From Alitta virens (lineage: Eukaryota; Annelida; Polychaeta; Phyllodocida; Nereididae): DNA of 64,000 nt. The stretch spans positions 4,287,907-4,351,906 of the forward strand of contig OW028584.1 in assembly GCA_932294295.1 (NCBI GenBank), written 5' to 3'. The notes below the pieces were generated by a model, which was not told where the DNA came from, searched no databases, and saw nothing but the letters and a program-made list of their open reading frames with translations. Shown piece by piece: positions 24,278 through 35,907 of the stretch (position 1 is the stretch's first letter; each line of letters starts with the position of its first letter). Position numbers and translations under genes: made by a program.

Positions 24278-27200
24278 TTACACAGGTTCTGCAGCCCTTG
24301 CAAGGTGAGCATCTGCACCCTTATGGAGGAATATCTCTTCAAGGTCTGAAAATGTCCTTTTCGTGCACGAGTCATTCTCCCATCTTATTCTTCCTGCTAA
24401 TATCCACCGTAGTGGAGTCATCAAATCTTTATCTCTGGCATTCACATTCTCAGTTGTAGTGAGATTCAGAAAGAGGGGCAATAGTTTGTCTGCTGCATCT
24501 GGATGTTCAGAAATGCCTTCTGATAGGATATGCAGAGGAGTCCTCCCATCACAGTCTATGGCATTCACATTCTCAATTGTAGTGAGATTAGGAAAGAGGG
24601 GCAATAGTTTGTCTGCTGCATCTTCATGTTCATAAATGCCTTTTGTTAGGATATGCAGAGGAGTCCTCCCATCACAGTCTATGGCATTCACATTCTCAGT
24701 TGTAGTGAGATTAGGAAAGAGGGGCAATAGTTTGTCTGCTGCATCTGAATGTTCAGAAATGCCTTTTGCTAGGATATGCAGAGGAGTCCTCCCATCACAG
24801 TCTATGGCATTCACATTCTCAGGTGTTGTGAGATTAGGAAAGAGGGGCAATAGTTTGTCTGCTGCATCTGGATGTTCAGAAATGCTTTTTGCTAGGATAT
24901 GCAGAGGAGTCCTCCCATCACAGTCTATGGCATTTACATTCTCAATTGTAGTGAGATTAGGAAAGAGGGGCAATAGTTTGTCTGCTGCATCTGAATGTTC
25001 AGAAATGCCTTTTGCTAGGATATGCAGAGGAGCCCTCCCGTGTTCATCAGTCACGTCAAGTAGGGTAGGCTTATACTCAATTACCATGGAAACAGTTCTG
25101 TGACATTGCTCAGAAAAGTCAGCTGGCACTTCTTCGGGGAAATATTTCCAATGGCAGCTGAGCAATGCATGCAACACAGTGCCGTGGGGTTCCCAGTGGT
25201 TGAGACATTTCTCAGTCAGCAATAATGGAAGGAAGTCCATCAATGCACTAGTTAGATGCTCTGTGTTTGCAATAAAAGGGAATATTCCCTGGAAAAAGTT
25301 GTGCAGAGTAGATTCAACTTGACCTTCTGGTATCCATGTTGGATCTGCCCCTTTATTAAGCAGCAATTTCAAAATATCGATCAGTTGGTGAGTCCATTGG
25401 AATGTCCACTCGTCCACTTCAAATATATACCTTGCATTCATAATGAGATGGCCAATACACTCTGTCCTGAATGTAAATAATTTTTGCTATTATCATGAAA
25501 AATAACAGATATTTAACTCTGAGCATGCAATGTTATTACATGTGACACCATCTATAGCTGTAGCAAATACACGAATGCTGAAAATTGTGGATATAAACTG
25601 ACTGAAATTATTGCAAGTATGGATTGATAATTTATTAAATGTCAACCATTTAATCAAATTGTTGACTGGGTTTGATATATTTCTTTTAAATTAATTGGAC
25701 TCATTCTGTTTTCATTGCAAAGAAATGGGATGTGCAGATAGTTGCAATAGTCCTAAAATAAATTTTAATAGTTTTGTGTGTAGCTATCTTCCAAAGAGAG
25801 TCAAAATCAAAACCAGATAAGGAGCAAAAACCAACATAGATTTGATTATAATTCAAGGTAATGCATGGCCATGGTGTATAATATATATTTTTACAGCATC
25901 ACAAGAAAGACATGTTAATAAAATAGCAGATAGTTTTGATAAGCTGATACATGACTATTGAGAAGAAGTATATTTTACAGATGAGAGGCCTATTTTGCAC
26001 CGAAAGTATAAATTTTGGCCAAATATTTTAAAATTTGAAATTTAGGTTCATCAAGAAAGAATGGCACTGAACAATGTTTGAATTTATTCTCTCTGGAAAA
26101 TTAACGTTTGCAAAAGTGAATTAATCAAATCATAGGAAAACCACAACCATCATAGGCACACAGATGAGTTACCTTATTGAAACGGATGCATCTGTTGTCA
26201 TCAATATCTGTAAAATAAATCAATTTATTTTTTTATTTTTTTTATTTTTATCTATTTTTTTCATAACCATTTCATAACTAAGTAAAAAGCAGAAGATAGT
26301 ATAAACCTGGAACACTTCTTATATATTTCCTTCATTACATTACATTAGATGTGCTGCAGAAATTCATCAGGAGCCAAATCATGAATAATTTACTTTTTGC
26401 ATAACCGAGAAAGCACCCCAAAAACCCATCATTTTTATCAGTAAAATTTCCAAAAAATAAAAGCACAAGTATCTGTTTGAATTTTTTTAAGTTTGTAGAA
26501 TGCAAATTTATAATGCACTCTCTACACAGTCATGTCTTGCTTTAATGGACTTCATTTTTTATGCGAACAGCTATTTTTGTCTCACTATGCAAACTGTGTG
26601 GGACACATAAGCCTATTTTGTCTATGTTATACTGCTGCATATGAGCAAAAGCCTTGGGAGCTTAGGTGTTTGGTATAGCCTGTAGAAAAATGTAATATTT
26701 TTTTTGTGTTTACCTTGAGTATTGCCATGAATTCTTCTTGATGCTTTGCAAATACTTTTAAACTCTCTACATCCCTCATTTGCTGCACTAAGTGAGTAAA
26801 AGGCCCATCATGTGCTGTGTGTGAAATTGTGTTGTATACATCTGACATAACCTGCAAATGACAAAATGAAAAATTATTAATATTTATACGGAAAATATAG
26901 AAATATGTAGATATGTAAATTGATTGATTGTTTTATTGAATAAAGCTACTCTACCCAAAGGCTAATGACATGCTGCTTTAGGTTACAAATGTAATGTAAT
27001 AAAAGGAAATTTGTGTAAGTGTAGAAGATAATGATAAGCAACTGTGATGTTTAGGCCTATTAAATTTACATGAGTAACAATTTGGCATATTGCATTCTTC
27101 AATATAAGCCTCAACTGTCTTCTTTTTCACATATAATTTAAAACCGTGGAAGCTATCGGTGTTTTTTTTTTTTCTTTAAAAATACTTGGCATATTGTTTA

Positions 27201-28808
27201 ATGTTTTAGAACAGTTGTAGGATATACTGTGTCTGGCAAATTCATGTCTCACAGCAGGTAGCTTTAAATGTTAATATATCGGGTTACATATATGTGGGTT
27301 TTATTTTCTAGATTTTTTTTTTCATTTCATATGTGAAGTAATGAGGTTACAATGAATTTTCAAATTTAAAGCAAAAATATATAGTCCTGCAGTGCACATA
27401 GATCTTTAATTTTTAACATATTTAAATTTTGAAACAGCTCAGTGATCAATGGTAATGGCTCTTTGAGATGATACACATTATATTAAGAAGTGGGTTCGAA
27501 GGAAGTAGTTGTTTAATCTTTGTCATGATTTGCGGGGTTTTAGATATTTTCTTGGATATAGCTTCAATGTGATGAGTTCATTTCAAATGTGTGTCTATAG
27601 CTACACTCGAAAAGTTAAATCTATCTACAAATTCTGTCTTCATGCCACTTATGAATAAGTCTGGATGCTGTATTTTCTTTTGTGGTGTGTGGAATAATAT
27701 TGCTTTGGTTTTTTCTACATTTAAAGAGAGTTTGTTTACTTTTAGCCAGTCAGATATTGATTGTAATTCATTATTCAATATTTCAAAATTGTTTGTAAAG
27801 TCTGAATTTATATGTGTGAATAGTGTAGTGTCGTCTGCATACAGTAAAGGTTTACATTTTTGAGTCACATTAACTAAGAGAAAGACAAACATATTTCATG
27901 TAATCTTAATGAAATGAACCACTGGGTAGCATTTGAAACATATCAAATCAAATCAAATCAAATCTATTCCACATCAAATTTAAATTTTGTTCATAGCCAG
28001 CAGATGTCACTGGCATATTCATATGCTCTAATGGACAGCCAATAATACAGATGATTAGAAGTATATCTTAGATTAAAAGGGGTACCTTCTGGAGCAAATT
28101 TGTAAAGTACAAAATACGTAAAGTTGCTTTGGGATCTTTTACAGCAATCCATGGTTTATTTTCAAAGTATTTTCAACACACAAAAAGCCTTTATTATTTC
28201 CCAAGAGAATTTTTTAGTTGTTTCAATGTGAAATTATAATGTGTTTCTCAACAACAACTCAGATGGTCTTACCTGAATTATTTCTACATAATAAGTAGAT
28301 TCAATCAAGAGACTTGCTTTGCCAACCATCTCCACCAACAGTTCAGGTTTCTGGCTGAGAATGTTATGCCCCTCTTCTCCCAGAATTTCCAATATTTTCT
28401 TGCCATGTTTGTTCAAGTGCTTCGGTTTTTTTCAGTTTTGATAATATCTTCTTGAACTTACCAGGCCTGCAGCACAACAATTATAAGAAGAACTATACTT
28501 CTTCAAAAGATTCAAGAAAATAATAAAATATCCAAATATCAATCATTATTATTCTAATGCACAATGTAACTGGAGGAAAATGAAACTCAATTATATCATA
28601 TAATGCCGTACTACAAATATTTGGCCAGTAAACATTGACAATACAATCAACAGATATTTTTATTTTCTGAGATACCTTCTGCCTTGTCTAGATTGTAGAA
28701 TCCCCATCTTTGCCAAGAACCACTTGAACCATCAACAGTGTGAATCAAAGTTGCTTGTGAAGTCTCCCTCTCACTGTGTGTTGCACTGCATGATTCACGC
28801 CATGTTCT
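24278..28808 (-). CDS. multi-exon ankyrin-repeat protein gene (3' end complete)
   Basis: The main exon, 25466-24278, encodes TECIGHLIMNARYIF, a helical region, one more divergent ankyrin unit (ADPTW; LLDVTDEHGRAPLHILAKG), five tandem 41-residue ankyrin repeats with DGRTPLHIL cores and a final unit ending ARAAEPV. Phase-matched upstream exons are 26207-26173 (35 nt, ILMTTDASVSI) and 26851-26714 (VMSDVYNTISHT...FMAILK). Next is 28466-28273 (HLNKHGKKILEILGEEG...), whose 5' part is in another frame: an A7 run (T7 on plus, 28426-28432) would need to be A6. A further exon, 28808-28676 (contains SWQRWGFYNLDKAE), has good splice sites but does not join in phase. The 5' end is not identified. The exon before the repeats is helical; I do not recognise a named domain. 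Ankyrins imply protein binding; function unknown. A LINE lies in the intron 28272-26852. Confidence 0.7.
24437..25051 (-). repeat. five 123-bp coding tandem repeats
   Basis: The word GGCATT(C/T)ACATTCTCA recurs at 24437, 24560, 24683, 24806 and 24929, exactly 123 bp apart. Each unit is one 41-residue ankyrin repeat. Units differ at only a few positions, far less than ankyrin repeats normally do. Confidence 0.85.
27300..27895 (-). mobile_element. non-LTR retrotransposon (LINE) reverse transcriptase fragment
   Basis: The reverse transcriptase active-site motif YADDTTLF is followed by the typical NELQSISDWLKVNKLSLNVE stretch and KTKAILF. Past a stop at 27578 come residues like THHIEAISKKISK and LPSNPLL, which are usual in CR1/Jockey-type C-termini. 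5'-truncated, with stops; clade not assigned. It sits in an intron of the ankyrin gene on the same strand. Confidence 0.75.
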
Positions 28809-28809
28809 C

Positions 28810-29419
28810 TGAAGGAAAAGTGTTCACCATCAGAATTTCATTACATGCCGTATATGACATTCCTTTTGCACCTTCTTAAAATGTCTCTATTCAGGAAAAG
28901 CCTTTTTTTCTGAAATAATAGAAAATTTACTTGTAATGTACGAAACAAATTTCCTCAATGAGGATAAAGTATTTTCTATCTTCTATCTGTCTTCTTATAC
29001 TGTAGCACAAGTGAGGCAAAAACATGAATATCTTATCATTCATGCTGTTAAGCAAAACCCAGATTAGTATTGGTTGAAGAATTATGGAAAAAAAACTACC
29101 AATGGAAAGCAGCCCATGATTCACTGTCAGAAAGTTAACTGTGAATCTCTAGAACAATGAACCTGTTACAACAGTTTATGGATTTTGTACCTTTCATTTA
29201 GCAGAATTTCCTACTCCAAGCCAATATGGATTTCGTACCTTATGCTCAACAGAATTTGCTACTCCTGAACTATTTGACAGGATTATTTTACTTAGATGTA
29301 AGAACAAACAGTCTACAGATATACACCTGGATATTTTAAAGGCTTTCGACACATCCCAGTGAAGAATTTGAGCTCAGAGTGAGTTCAGCGTGAGTTTAGG
29401 AAAAGAAGTATCGGTAAAT
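28810..29419. other. non-coding stretch
   Basis: No supported exon; the upstream part of the ankyrin gene may begin in or beyond this stretch. Confidence 0.35.
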
Positions 29420-29700
29420 ACAGTGGACCCTTGTAAATCTGAAATTCGTTAAACCGAATCCTGCGCTATCAGAACGAATCAGCTTGGGAACAGATCTTCA
29501 CAATGTTAATTGGACTCGACAATCCGAATCCCACGGCTTTATGGGCACCGATTACACTTTTCTATGCACAAGCAATTCACTAATCCGAACAGTTGTATTA
29601 AGTGAAATTGACCCGCATCACAGTTTGTGTTTACCCAATTGGTGTCAGTCAGTCTGGCTGTCCTCTTGATTTATTCCGTGCATTGTCTTTAATTTGTTTA
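29420..29700 (+). mobile_element. pogo/Tigger-like MITE, copy 2
   Basis: Starts CAGTGGACCCTTG after TA and aligns, in opposite orientation, with 23150-23420. The right terminal repeat is not clear, so this copy may be truncated. Confidence 0.6.
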
Positions 29701-30423
29701 AATAGCAATTTGACAACAATCGCTTTACAGTTCAATAACCCTTGAAAAGTTTCTTGACAATTAAAATCTGTATGCCAAAACTCTATAATTAGCTATTGTC
29801 TGCATTAAGTTAGGACCTATTGTGTAATACATCTGATGAATCTACTAATGATTGCAATAAATTTGTAAATAACATAGGTATTGGCATAATATGATGTGAT
29901 ATATATAATAATATATATTCATATGATGTATAATATTTATTTATTCATTTAGCTATTTTAAAGACCACACAGTGGGAGCTAGTGAGAAAACACAGGTTGC
30001 GCTGCAGGCATCATTAAAATTGTTTAGTGTCCATCTGACAGGCAGGAGGTGGAACACCCAATACTAATGCATTTACCCTAACAAAATTTCATACAGTAAT
30101 ACTCTATATGACCTAGTGGTACCTTTTGATAGTTACAGTACTAGGAGAATGCCTACTTAGTGTGTTACACAATGGCAATTAGAGTCCAAGATGTCCTTAT
30201 TTTTAACTCTTACATTTCTTCATTTGTTAATAGCATGTGGACAGGTGTGAATAGATTAACATCCATCCTGTTCAGATTAATGCCAAATTAGCATCAATAG
30301 TATTGTATATACAATCTGCTAAAAGCAAGCCCACCATCTTCGCATAGCTACGCTAGGCGGTCTTGCTAGATTTCATGGCAAAGAGGTGGTTTATGGTCTT
30401 TGCTATGGCCCTGTACTGGGGGG
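29701..30423. other. non-coding stretch
   Basis: AT-rich, nothing supported. Confidence 0.4.
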
Positions 30424-30605
30424 TGGGGGCCTAGCTCAGTGGTAGCGTACTGGGCTTCCAACCACTGGGTCCCGGGATAGGGTTCAATTCCCGGTCAGGC
30501 CTATGTTGGATGGCTGTTTCATCCTTCGTCTCATTGCCATGGTCCCTACCTGTCTTAATTAGCCCATCAGGTGCAGAAATACAGGACGTAAAACCCTAAT
30601 CCACC
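30424..30605 (+). mobile_element. tRNA-derived SINE family B, copy 1
   Basis: The head GGCCTAGCTCAGTGGTAGCG is an A-box-like start. It is followed by GGGCTTCCAACCACTGGG (CTTCCAA resembles a Gly-TCC anticodon loop) and a B-box-like GGTTCAATTCC. The body GTTGGATGGCTGTTTCATCC, AATTAGCCCA and ACAGGACGTAAA is shared with 36583-36775; it ends in CCACCAACACC. Paired stems are poor, so it is not a working tRNA. Confidence 0.75.
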
Positions 30606-30609
30606 AACA

Positions 30610-32505
30610 CCACCACCATGGCCCTGTAGTGGTAAATAGGCCCGACAACGCAAATGACGCACAATCGTTTGAAAAGATCCAACGGTCAATGCAAGCCACG
30701 TTGCTGTGCTAAATATAGATACATTTTGTAAACACTGGCGCTGATTTGGCGCTCCACAGATCATCGCGACCAATCAGACTGCTATGTATGAACCAGGTAA
30801 TTAGGCCTATTTCTAGCATGGCCGGATTGTGTGCCCAAATACATATACATGGGCTAAGACAATGCTTCCAAAGGATAAAATGAAACTCAGCTATTATACT
30901 ATATTATACTAACACATACATAACAGTGTTAAAGAAGATATCTTAAATGTGTTAGGTATTATAATTCAAAATAAACCTGTAAGACAAATTTGTATTTAAT
31001 GGGTATTTAAGGTGGCTCGTTACCCGCGAACTTTTGATAGGAATCCCTTTAAAATAGGTTTATTTTATGTGTTTTGTCGTATAAAGCACAAATATGGAAA
31101 AAATTGGGGGGTCACCATGCAATCTTTTGAATTATTAGAGGTTTTCCAATACGGTGCCTTAAGCCAACAGGCCCAAATAATTCAGCTTTTTCACGGCTCA
31201 TTCTGTCTCATATCCAGCCTAATTATTTAAGTGCTATTCTATAACTACAAAATAAGACAATGTTATTGCATGTGGTAGACATTCAGGGACATTTTGAGAC
31301 CACTAATCAATAGCAATTCATAAGAGAACAATAATTTCAGGGCATCCGAAGTAAAAGCAAGCCAATTCAAAAAGTCTTAATTTTTTCAGGAACATTTTCA
31401 CTAATCTTGACTGTAAATTATTATTGTAATCCGTATGAGACAATAAAAAAGGGGGGGGGGGGGTCACCACGCTTGTTTTCTAGAAAAACTGACCTTTTTG
31501 TGATGTCCCCTTATTCGATCGATCTAATACTCAAAGCATCATTTACTCATATACTGTTCTCGCTTTTCACAAATTTTAAAGATATTGACCAGCAAAGCCA
31601 TAGACTTATAATATATCTTTTGGGCTATCTTTTGGTATATTTGGCATAATTTTAGTATTAGATTCTAATGAGTGTCATCCCTTTTTAGCTCTCTATGCCT
31701 ACTGCCATGTTCTCCTGCTATCCAGTGAAATTAAGAATATTACTTAATTTTGTTAAACCTATTGCACCTAGAATTATGAAATTTATAAACTATTTAGATA
31801 ATGACCTTCAGAACACAAAGCCAGATTTTGGTAATAATTGGTTCATATAACAAATGAGGAAAAAAATAAAAACACAGAGGTTACTTTTACGTCTAAAACC
31901 AGCTTTTAATGAGCATAATTCAATGTAGATTTTTATGACAAGTAATTATTGTAGCAGTGTATACTTTTAGTAAAGTGTGGGCCAGTAAGTATATGATGAC
32001 AAAAGTTGCATGGGATTATACTTAAAGCACCAATATTAATACCCTTCATAAGTCAGAATATTTTTTGCGCACTGCTACACATTATCAATTGTCATTCCCT
32101 TCAACTGTTGAATAGTTACTGGATTGTTTGGTCACTGATTTGCATTAAATCTATGGAATTAGATTAGTTACAGATTTGTACCACTAAAAATGCTATCCAA
32201 ATGAAAGAAAATGCTTTTAACTAATGAATTCAATAAACCCAATCCTACAAAATTTGCAAATATCGCAGAAATTCACTGCATCGGCTTTGTTTACATTTTA
32301 GCTAATGCATGAGAACGTAATGAAGAACATCGCCAATTCACGATTTCAAGGTTATTTTACGAAAATGATAAAAATGTGACGAAAATTGAAGGCATTGAAT
32401 AAAAATGCATTACAAACAGACGATGCCAATGACATTCATTTATGCCTCATTTTCATGTCATTGACCACAAAGGTACAATGCAATGTAAAAAAATTTAAGA
32501 AGCGA
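30610..32505. other. non-coding stretch
   Basis: No supported gene. A G13-14 run lies at ~31450. Confidence 0.4.
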
Positions 32506-32509
32506 ATGG

Positions 32510-33630
32510 TCACAGCTCAGAACTGGCGTTCCCCGAGGATCTCTTTTAGGTCCGCTCCTCTTTAATATATTTATAAATGACTTTTTTGCTTGACCTTCAA
32601 ACCTCATGCAATGTATACTATTATGCAGATGATAATACCTTGTCATTCTCACACAGTAACCCTAGAATAATTAAAGAAAAACTTGAACAGGCCTCTACGC
32701 AAGCAGTTAAATGGTCCCATGTTAATTTTATGAAGGCTAACCCATCCAATTTTTAGGCAATATGTATAAGTAGAGATAATATTAACATTGACTTTGATTT
32801 TGGAGGACAGTTGATCAAATCAGAGACAAACGTTAAACTTTTAGGTATCAACATAGACAACAAGCTGAACTTTAATTACCATGTTTCAGTTATCTGTAAA
32901 AAAGCAGCTAGACAAATAAATGCACTTCAAAGGTTATGCAAATATATGGACCATACCAGCAAACTTAGGATATATGAATCATTTATATCATCAAATTTTG
33001 TATATTGCGCAATTGTATATAACACATTCACAGTAGGACAAGACAGGAAACTTGAGAAACTCAATGAAAGGGCAATACGCTTAGTATGCAATGACTATGA
33101 AAGTTTGTATAGTGATCTTTTAATGTAAAACAAGAAAAAGAATGCTTTATGTTATTAGGAAAATCACCTGAGGTGAATTTGTTTACAAGACCCTTCACAC
33201 TTTTTCACCACCTGTTGAAAGTCGGTTTTTTATGCGGCAAATTACACAGTACAATATGAGAGACAAGTCGAAATTAGTGAAGCCATCATACAATACTATA
33301 AAATATGGTATGAAATCTATATCAAGGTGCTTCAGTATGGAATGATTTACCTGTTCAAATTAAAGGAGTTGAAGAATATGCAAACTTTAGGCAATTGTTA
33401 AGAAACAGTAACTACTGCAAAAACTGTCAATATGTGGATCTTGTATTTTTTGTATACAAAATAACCTGTAATTTTACTAAGAACAATATATGTCATTTCT
33501 CATATCATTTGTAAATATTTGTCATCTTGTTTTTATTGTTATTTTATTTGCTGGTTAAAAGCTACTGTAGCTTATTTTCTTTGTTTTATTGTCACTACCG
33601 ACTGTAAAATAAAGTTTTATCTCATCTTAA
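32510..33630 (+). mobile_element. non-LTR retrotransposon 3' fragment, decayed
   Basis: Starts in reverse transcriptase (TGVPRGSLLGPLLFNIFIN in one frame, then YYADDNT in another) and continues in the open frame 32811-33128 (KLLGINIDNKLNFNYHVS, AARQINALQRL, IYESFISSNFVYC). It ends past stops with ASVWNDLPVQIKG near 33340. AATAAA at ~33609 marks the 3' end. Several stops and frameshifts; 5'-truncated as usual for LINEs. Confidence 0.8.
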
Positions 33631-33639
33631 CACAATTTT

Positions 33640-34140
33640 CAGCTTTTTCCATTATAATGAGACAAATAGAATGAAACAAATTTCAAAACGTAGCTTAAAA
33701 AGTGAAAGTACAATAATTAAGATATGTTATGCAAAATTTAACTTGCTGTATTTAAAGGGATTTGAAAGAGTACCATATTTTTGCCTTATTACAAAATTAT
33801 ATATCATTAAATGTGATGAAACACCAAAATTATCTCTGCATTATTTTAAACATATTATTACAGGCTTTTGTATAAATTTATGCAGAGCAGTGAGTGATTC
33901 TTGTCTGGGAATAGGATTTAAATTTTTGACTAGTTTATCTGCGATATGCCTATAGAATTCACAAGGGTTGCCATAAGTACCTGATGCTTTATTATTGTTA
34001 AGTTTTCTAATGTGTAAAGTTACTTCATCCTGTGTTATAACAGTCACATATAGATGAACTACAAAGGAATTTTGTGAATGAACATGGAAGGTATAATAAA
34101 ATAAGTATTCACTGGTTTTATTTGAGCCACATTGCATTCT
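33640..34140 (-). mobile_element. non-LTR reverse transcriptase N-terminal fragment
   Basis: The frame 34137-33841 contains VTLHIRKLNNNKASG, the conserved first motif of LINE reverse transcriptases (I..L.NNKA.G). It is in opposite orientation to the LINE at 32510-33630, so it is a separate insertion or a rearranged piece. Confidence 0.55.
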
Positions 34141-34154
34141 ATTTGGCCCTGATA

Positions 34155-34275
34155 ACCAGTCAGTGTCTACGCTGAGGCAAGTATATCCCCACCCATGGGG
34201 TAAATGTGTAAAATGGGTGGCTCTTTCTTTTTCTCTCTCAACTCATCAATCAACCCTCGGTAACGGTAAGAACTT
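34155..34275 (+). mobile_element. SINE family A, copy 2 (partial)
   Basis: CAGTGTCTACGCTGAGGCAAG, CCCCACCCATGGGGTAAATG match the body of the other family A copies; the head and the 3' third are missing or diverged. Confidence 0.55.
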
Positions 34276-34304
34276 GCCTTAGAGTGCTGCACTTCCCAAA
34301 TCAT

Positions 34305-35455
34305 ATATATATATATATAGATTTTATTGACATGTAAAATATCATAAATGATACATATGTCATTCAGTTAAAAGATAACATGAAAGAGACATTAATGTAA
34401 GTACAGAAAGCAATAAAATTTCAATAATCAAGGTTCCAGCCACCAAGTTAACTTATAATACGTGTTTAAAATCCACATACACAATAGAAAAAAATACAAG
34501 CCGCTAATAAAAACATTTCACTCTCAAAGTCCAAAACATGACAAGCACATCATAACTAATAAACTAATAAACTAAATTAATAACTGTGTGGATACAGGAG
34601 ATGGTTTTCTCTACACATCAGCTTGAAGGAGAAACTTTCCTAAACTAATTAATAACTCAGGTTCCTTGTTTGTCATTATTGCTGTAAACTTAGTTATATC
34701 ATCTAGAGACAAGAAGTTGTTAATAAATTTAGTTGCATTCAAAAAAAGGTTAACACGGTGTTGCTCATTACCAGGACAGACAATCAAACAGTGAATTTCG
34801 TCTTCTACAAAGTTTAACGTACACTTTTCACATATTCTATTTGGAGCAGGAATTATTGGTTTATGGTGTCGACCTGTTTCAATCTTCAGGCTATGTGAAC
34901 TTGTCCTAAATCTAGCTATTTTAGTTAACACTTTGCGAATTTGTTGCAATTCAAGATAAGGTTCTATTCTACAATCAGTTTTAAATAGTTTATATGTCCT
35001 AAGTTTTGGTTGTTGTGAACTGTCATTTATTGCATTTATAAGTCGCTCATGTTCGGCTTCATAGAGTCTTAGTTTCACTGTGTTAGAGATATTATCAATG
35101 TCAAAGTTTCTGAGGTTACTAATATCATATTCAATGTTGCAGTTATTTAATACATGACACACTTTACTGAACCAGTTATTTCCATTTACTGCATTCACAT
35201 AAATTTCCTTCTGAAAATTTAAACATTTCTTAAGTAAACTGTCATCAGGTGCTCTTTCCAATCTTATCCAGTAATTCACCATTCTAATTTTCTGTCTGAC
35301 ATGCAATGGGAATCTACCTGTTTCACCATAGACTGCTAAAGATGGTGTTTGTTTTCTAACTCCTAATATGTTTTTAAGATATGCAAGTTGCAAATTTTCT
35401 AATTCAGGCATAGATTTTTCACTTGTCCATATTTCACTATTGTACTCCAGGATAG
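34305..35455 (-). mobile_element. non-LTR retrotransposon C-terminal fragment with 266-codon ORF
   Basis: The open frame 35411-34611 follows in-frame EYNSEIWTSEKS, the usual (Y/N)(G/S)xEIW motif after a LINE reverse transcriptase. It contains NLQLAYLKNILGVRK, AVYGETGRFPL and, near the C-terminus, a zinc-knuckle-like ICEKC...DEIHCLIVC. AATAAA (reverse TTTATT at ~34324) and a TA-rich tail mark the 3' end at ~34305. The left break falls in a TATA/TTTA microsatellite. The ORF is intact over 266 codons, so this copy is younger than its neighbours. Confidence 0.75.
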
Positions 35456-35525
35456 GTATATATATATATATTTATTTATTTATCTATATTATTTATTTAT
35501 TTATCTATTTATCTATCTGTCTATT
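35456..35525 (+). repeat. TA/TTTA/ATCT microsatellite
   Basis: Tandem TA, then TTTA, then ATCT units; abuts the truncated end of the LINE. Confidence 0.85.
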
Positions 35526-35567
35526 ACTGTGGAATATATGGCCATTGAGTTTTGCTAATATGTTTCA

Positions 35568-35690
35568 ATATTATGAACAACACCCACAGAATTGATTTCA
35601 CAGTTGTTATCTAACCGGACATGAAATTAAAGATAAAACTATTTTGGGAGTAGTTTCATTTTATATGAGTTGTAATGACTTCTAACTCAT
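35568..35690 (+). repeat. dispersed repeat family E, copy 1
   Basis: GAACAACACCCACAGA, TTATCTAACCGGACATG and TAGTTTCATTTTAT match the two units at 39358-39725. Confidence 0.45.
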
Positions 35691-35907
35691 CCCAGTTGCA
35701 TTTGATCTGGATTTTATACTATGTAATTTGATGTCAAAGACTGGTTTATTTAAAAGCGAACAATTGAACTGAGATTTAAATGTAAAATTGTGATTTTGCA
35801 GAATTGATTACAGTTTGACTGATTTTTGTATTCATTAATGCATGCATATGTATTAACGTTTGTTGCAATAGAATTATTTATTTATTAATTTTAATAAGAG
35901 TCTTCAG

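Noticed and set aside
24363..25103. Plus-strand ORFs opposite the ankyrin exon
   Set aside because: Antisense shadows of the tandem ankyrin repeats.
33671..33955. 94-codon plus-strand ORF
   Set aside because: Opposite strand of a recognisable reverse transcriptase motif (NNNKASG), so taken as a shadow.
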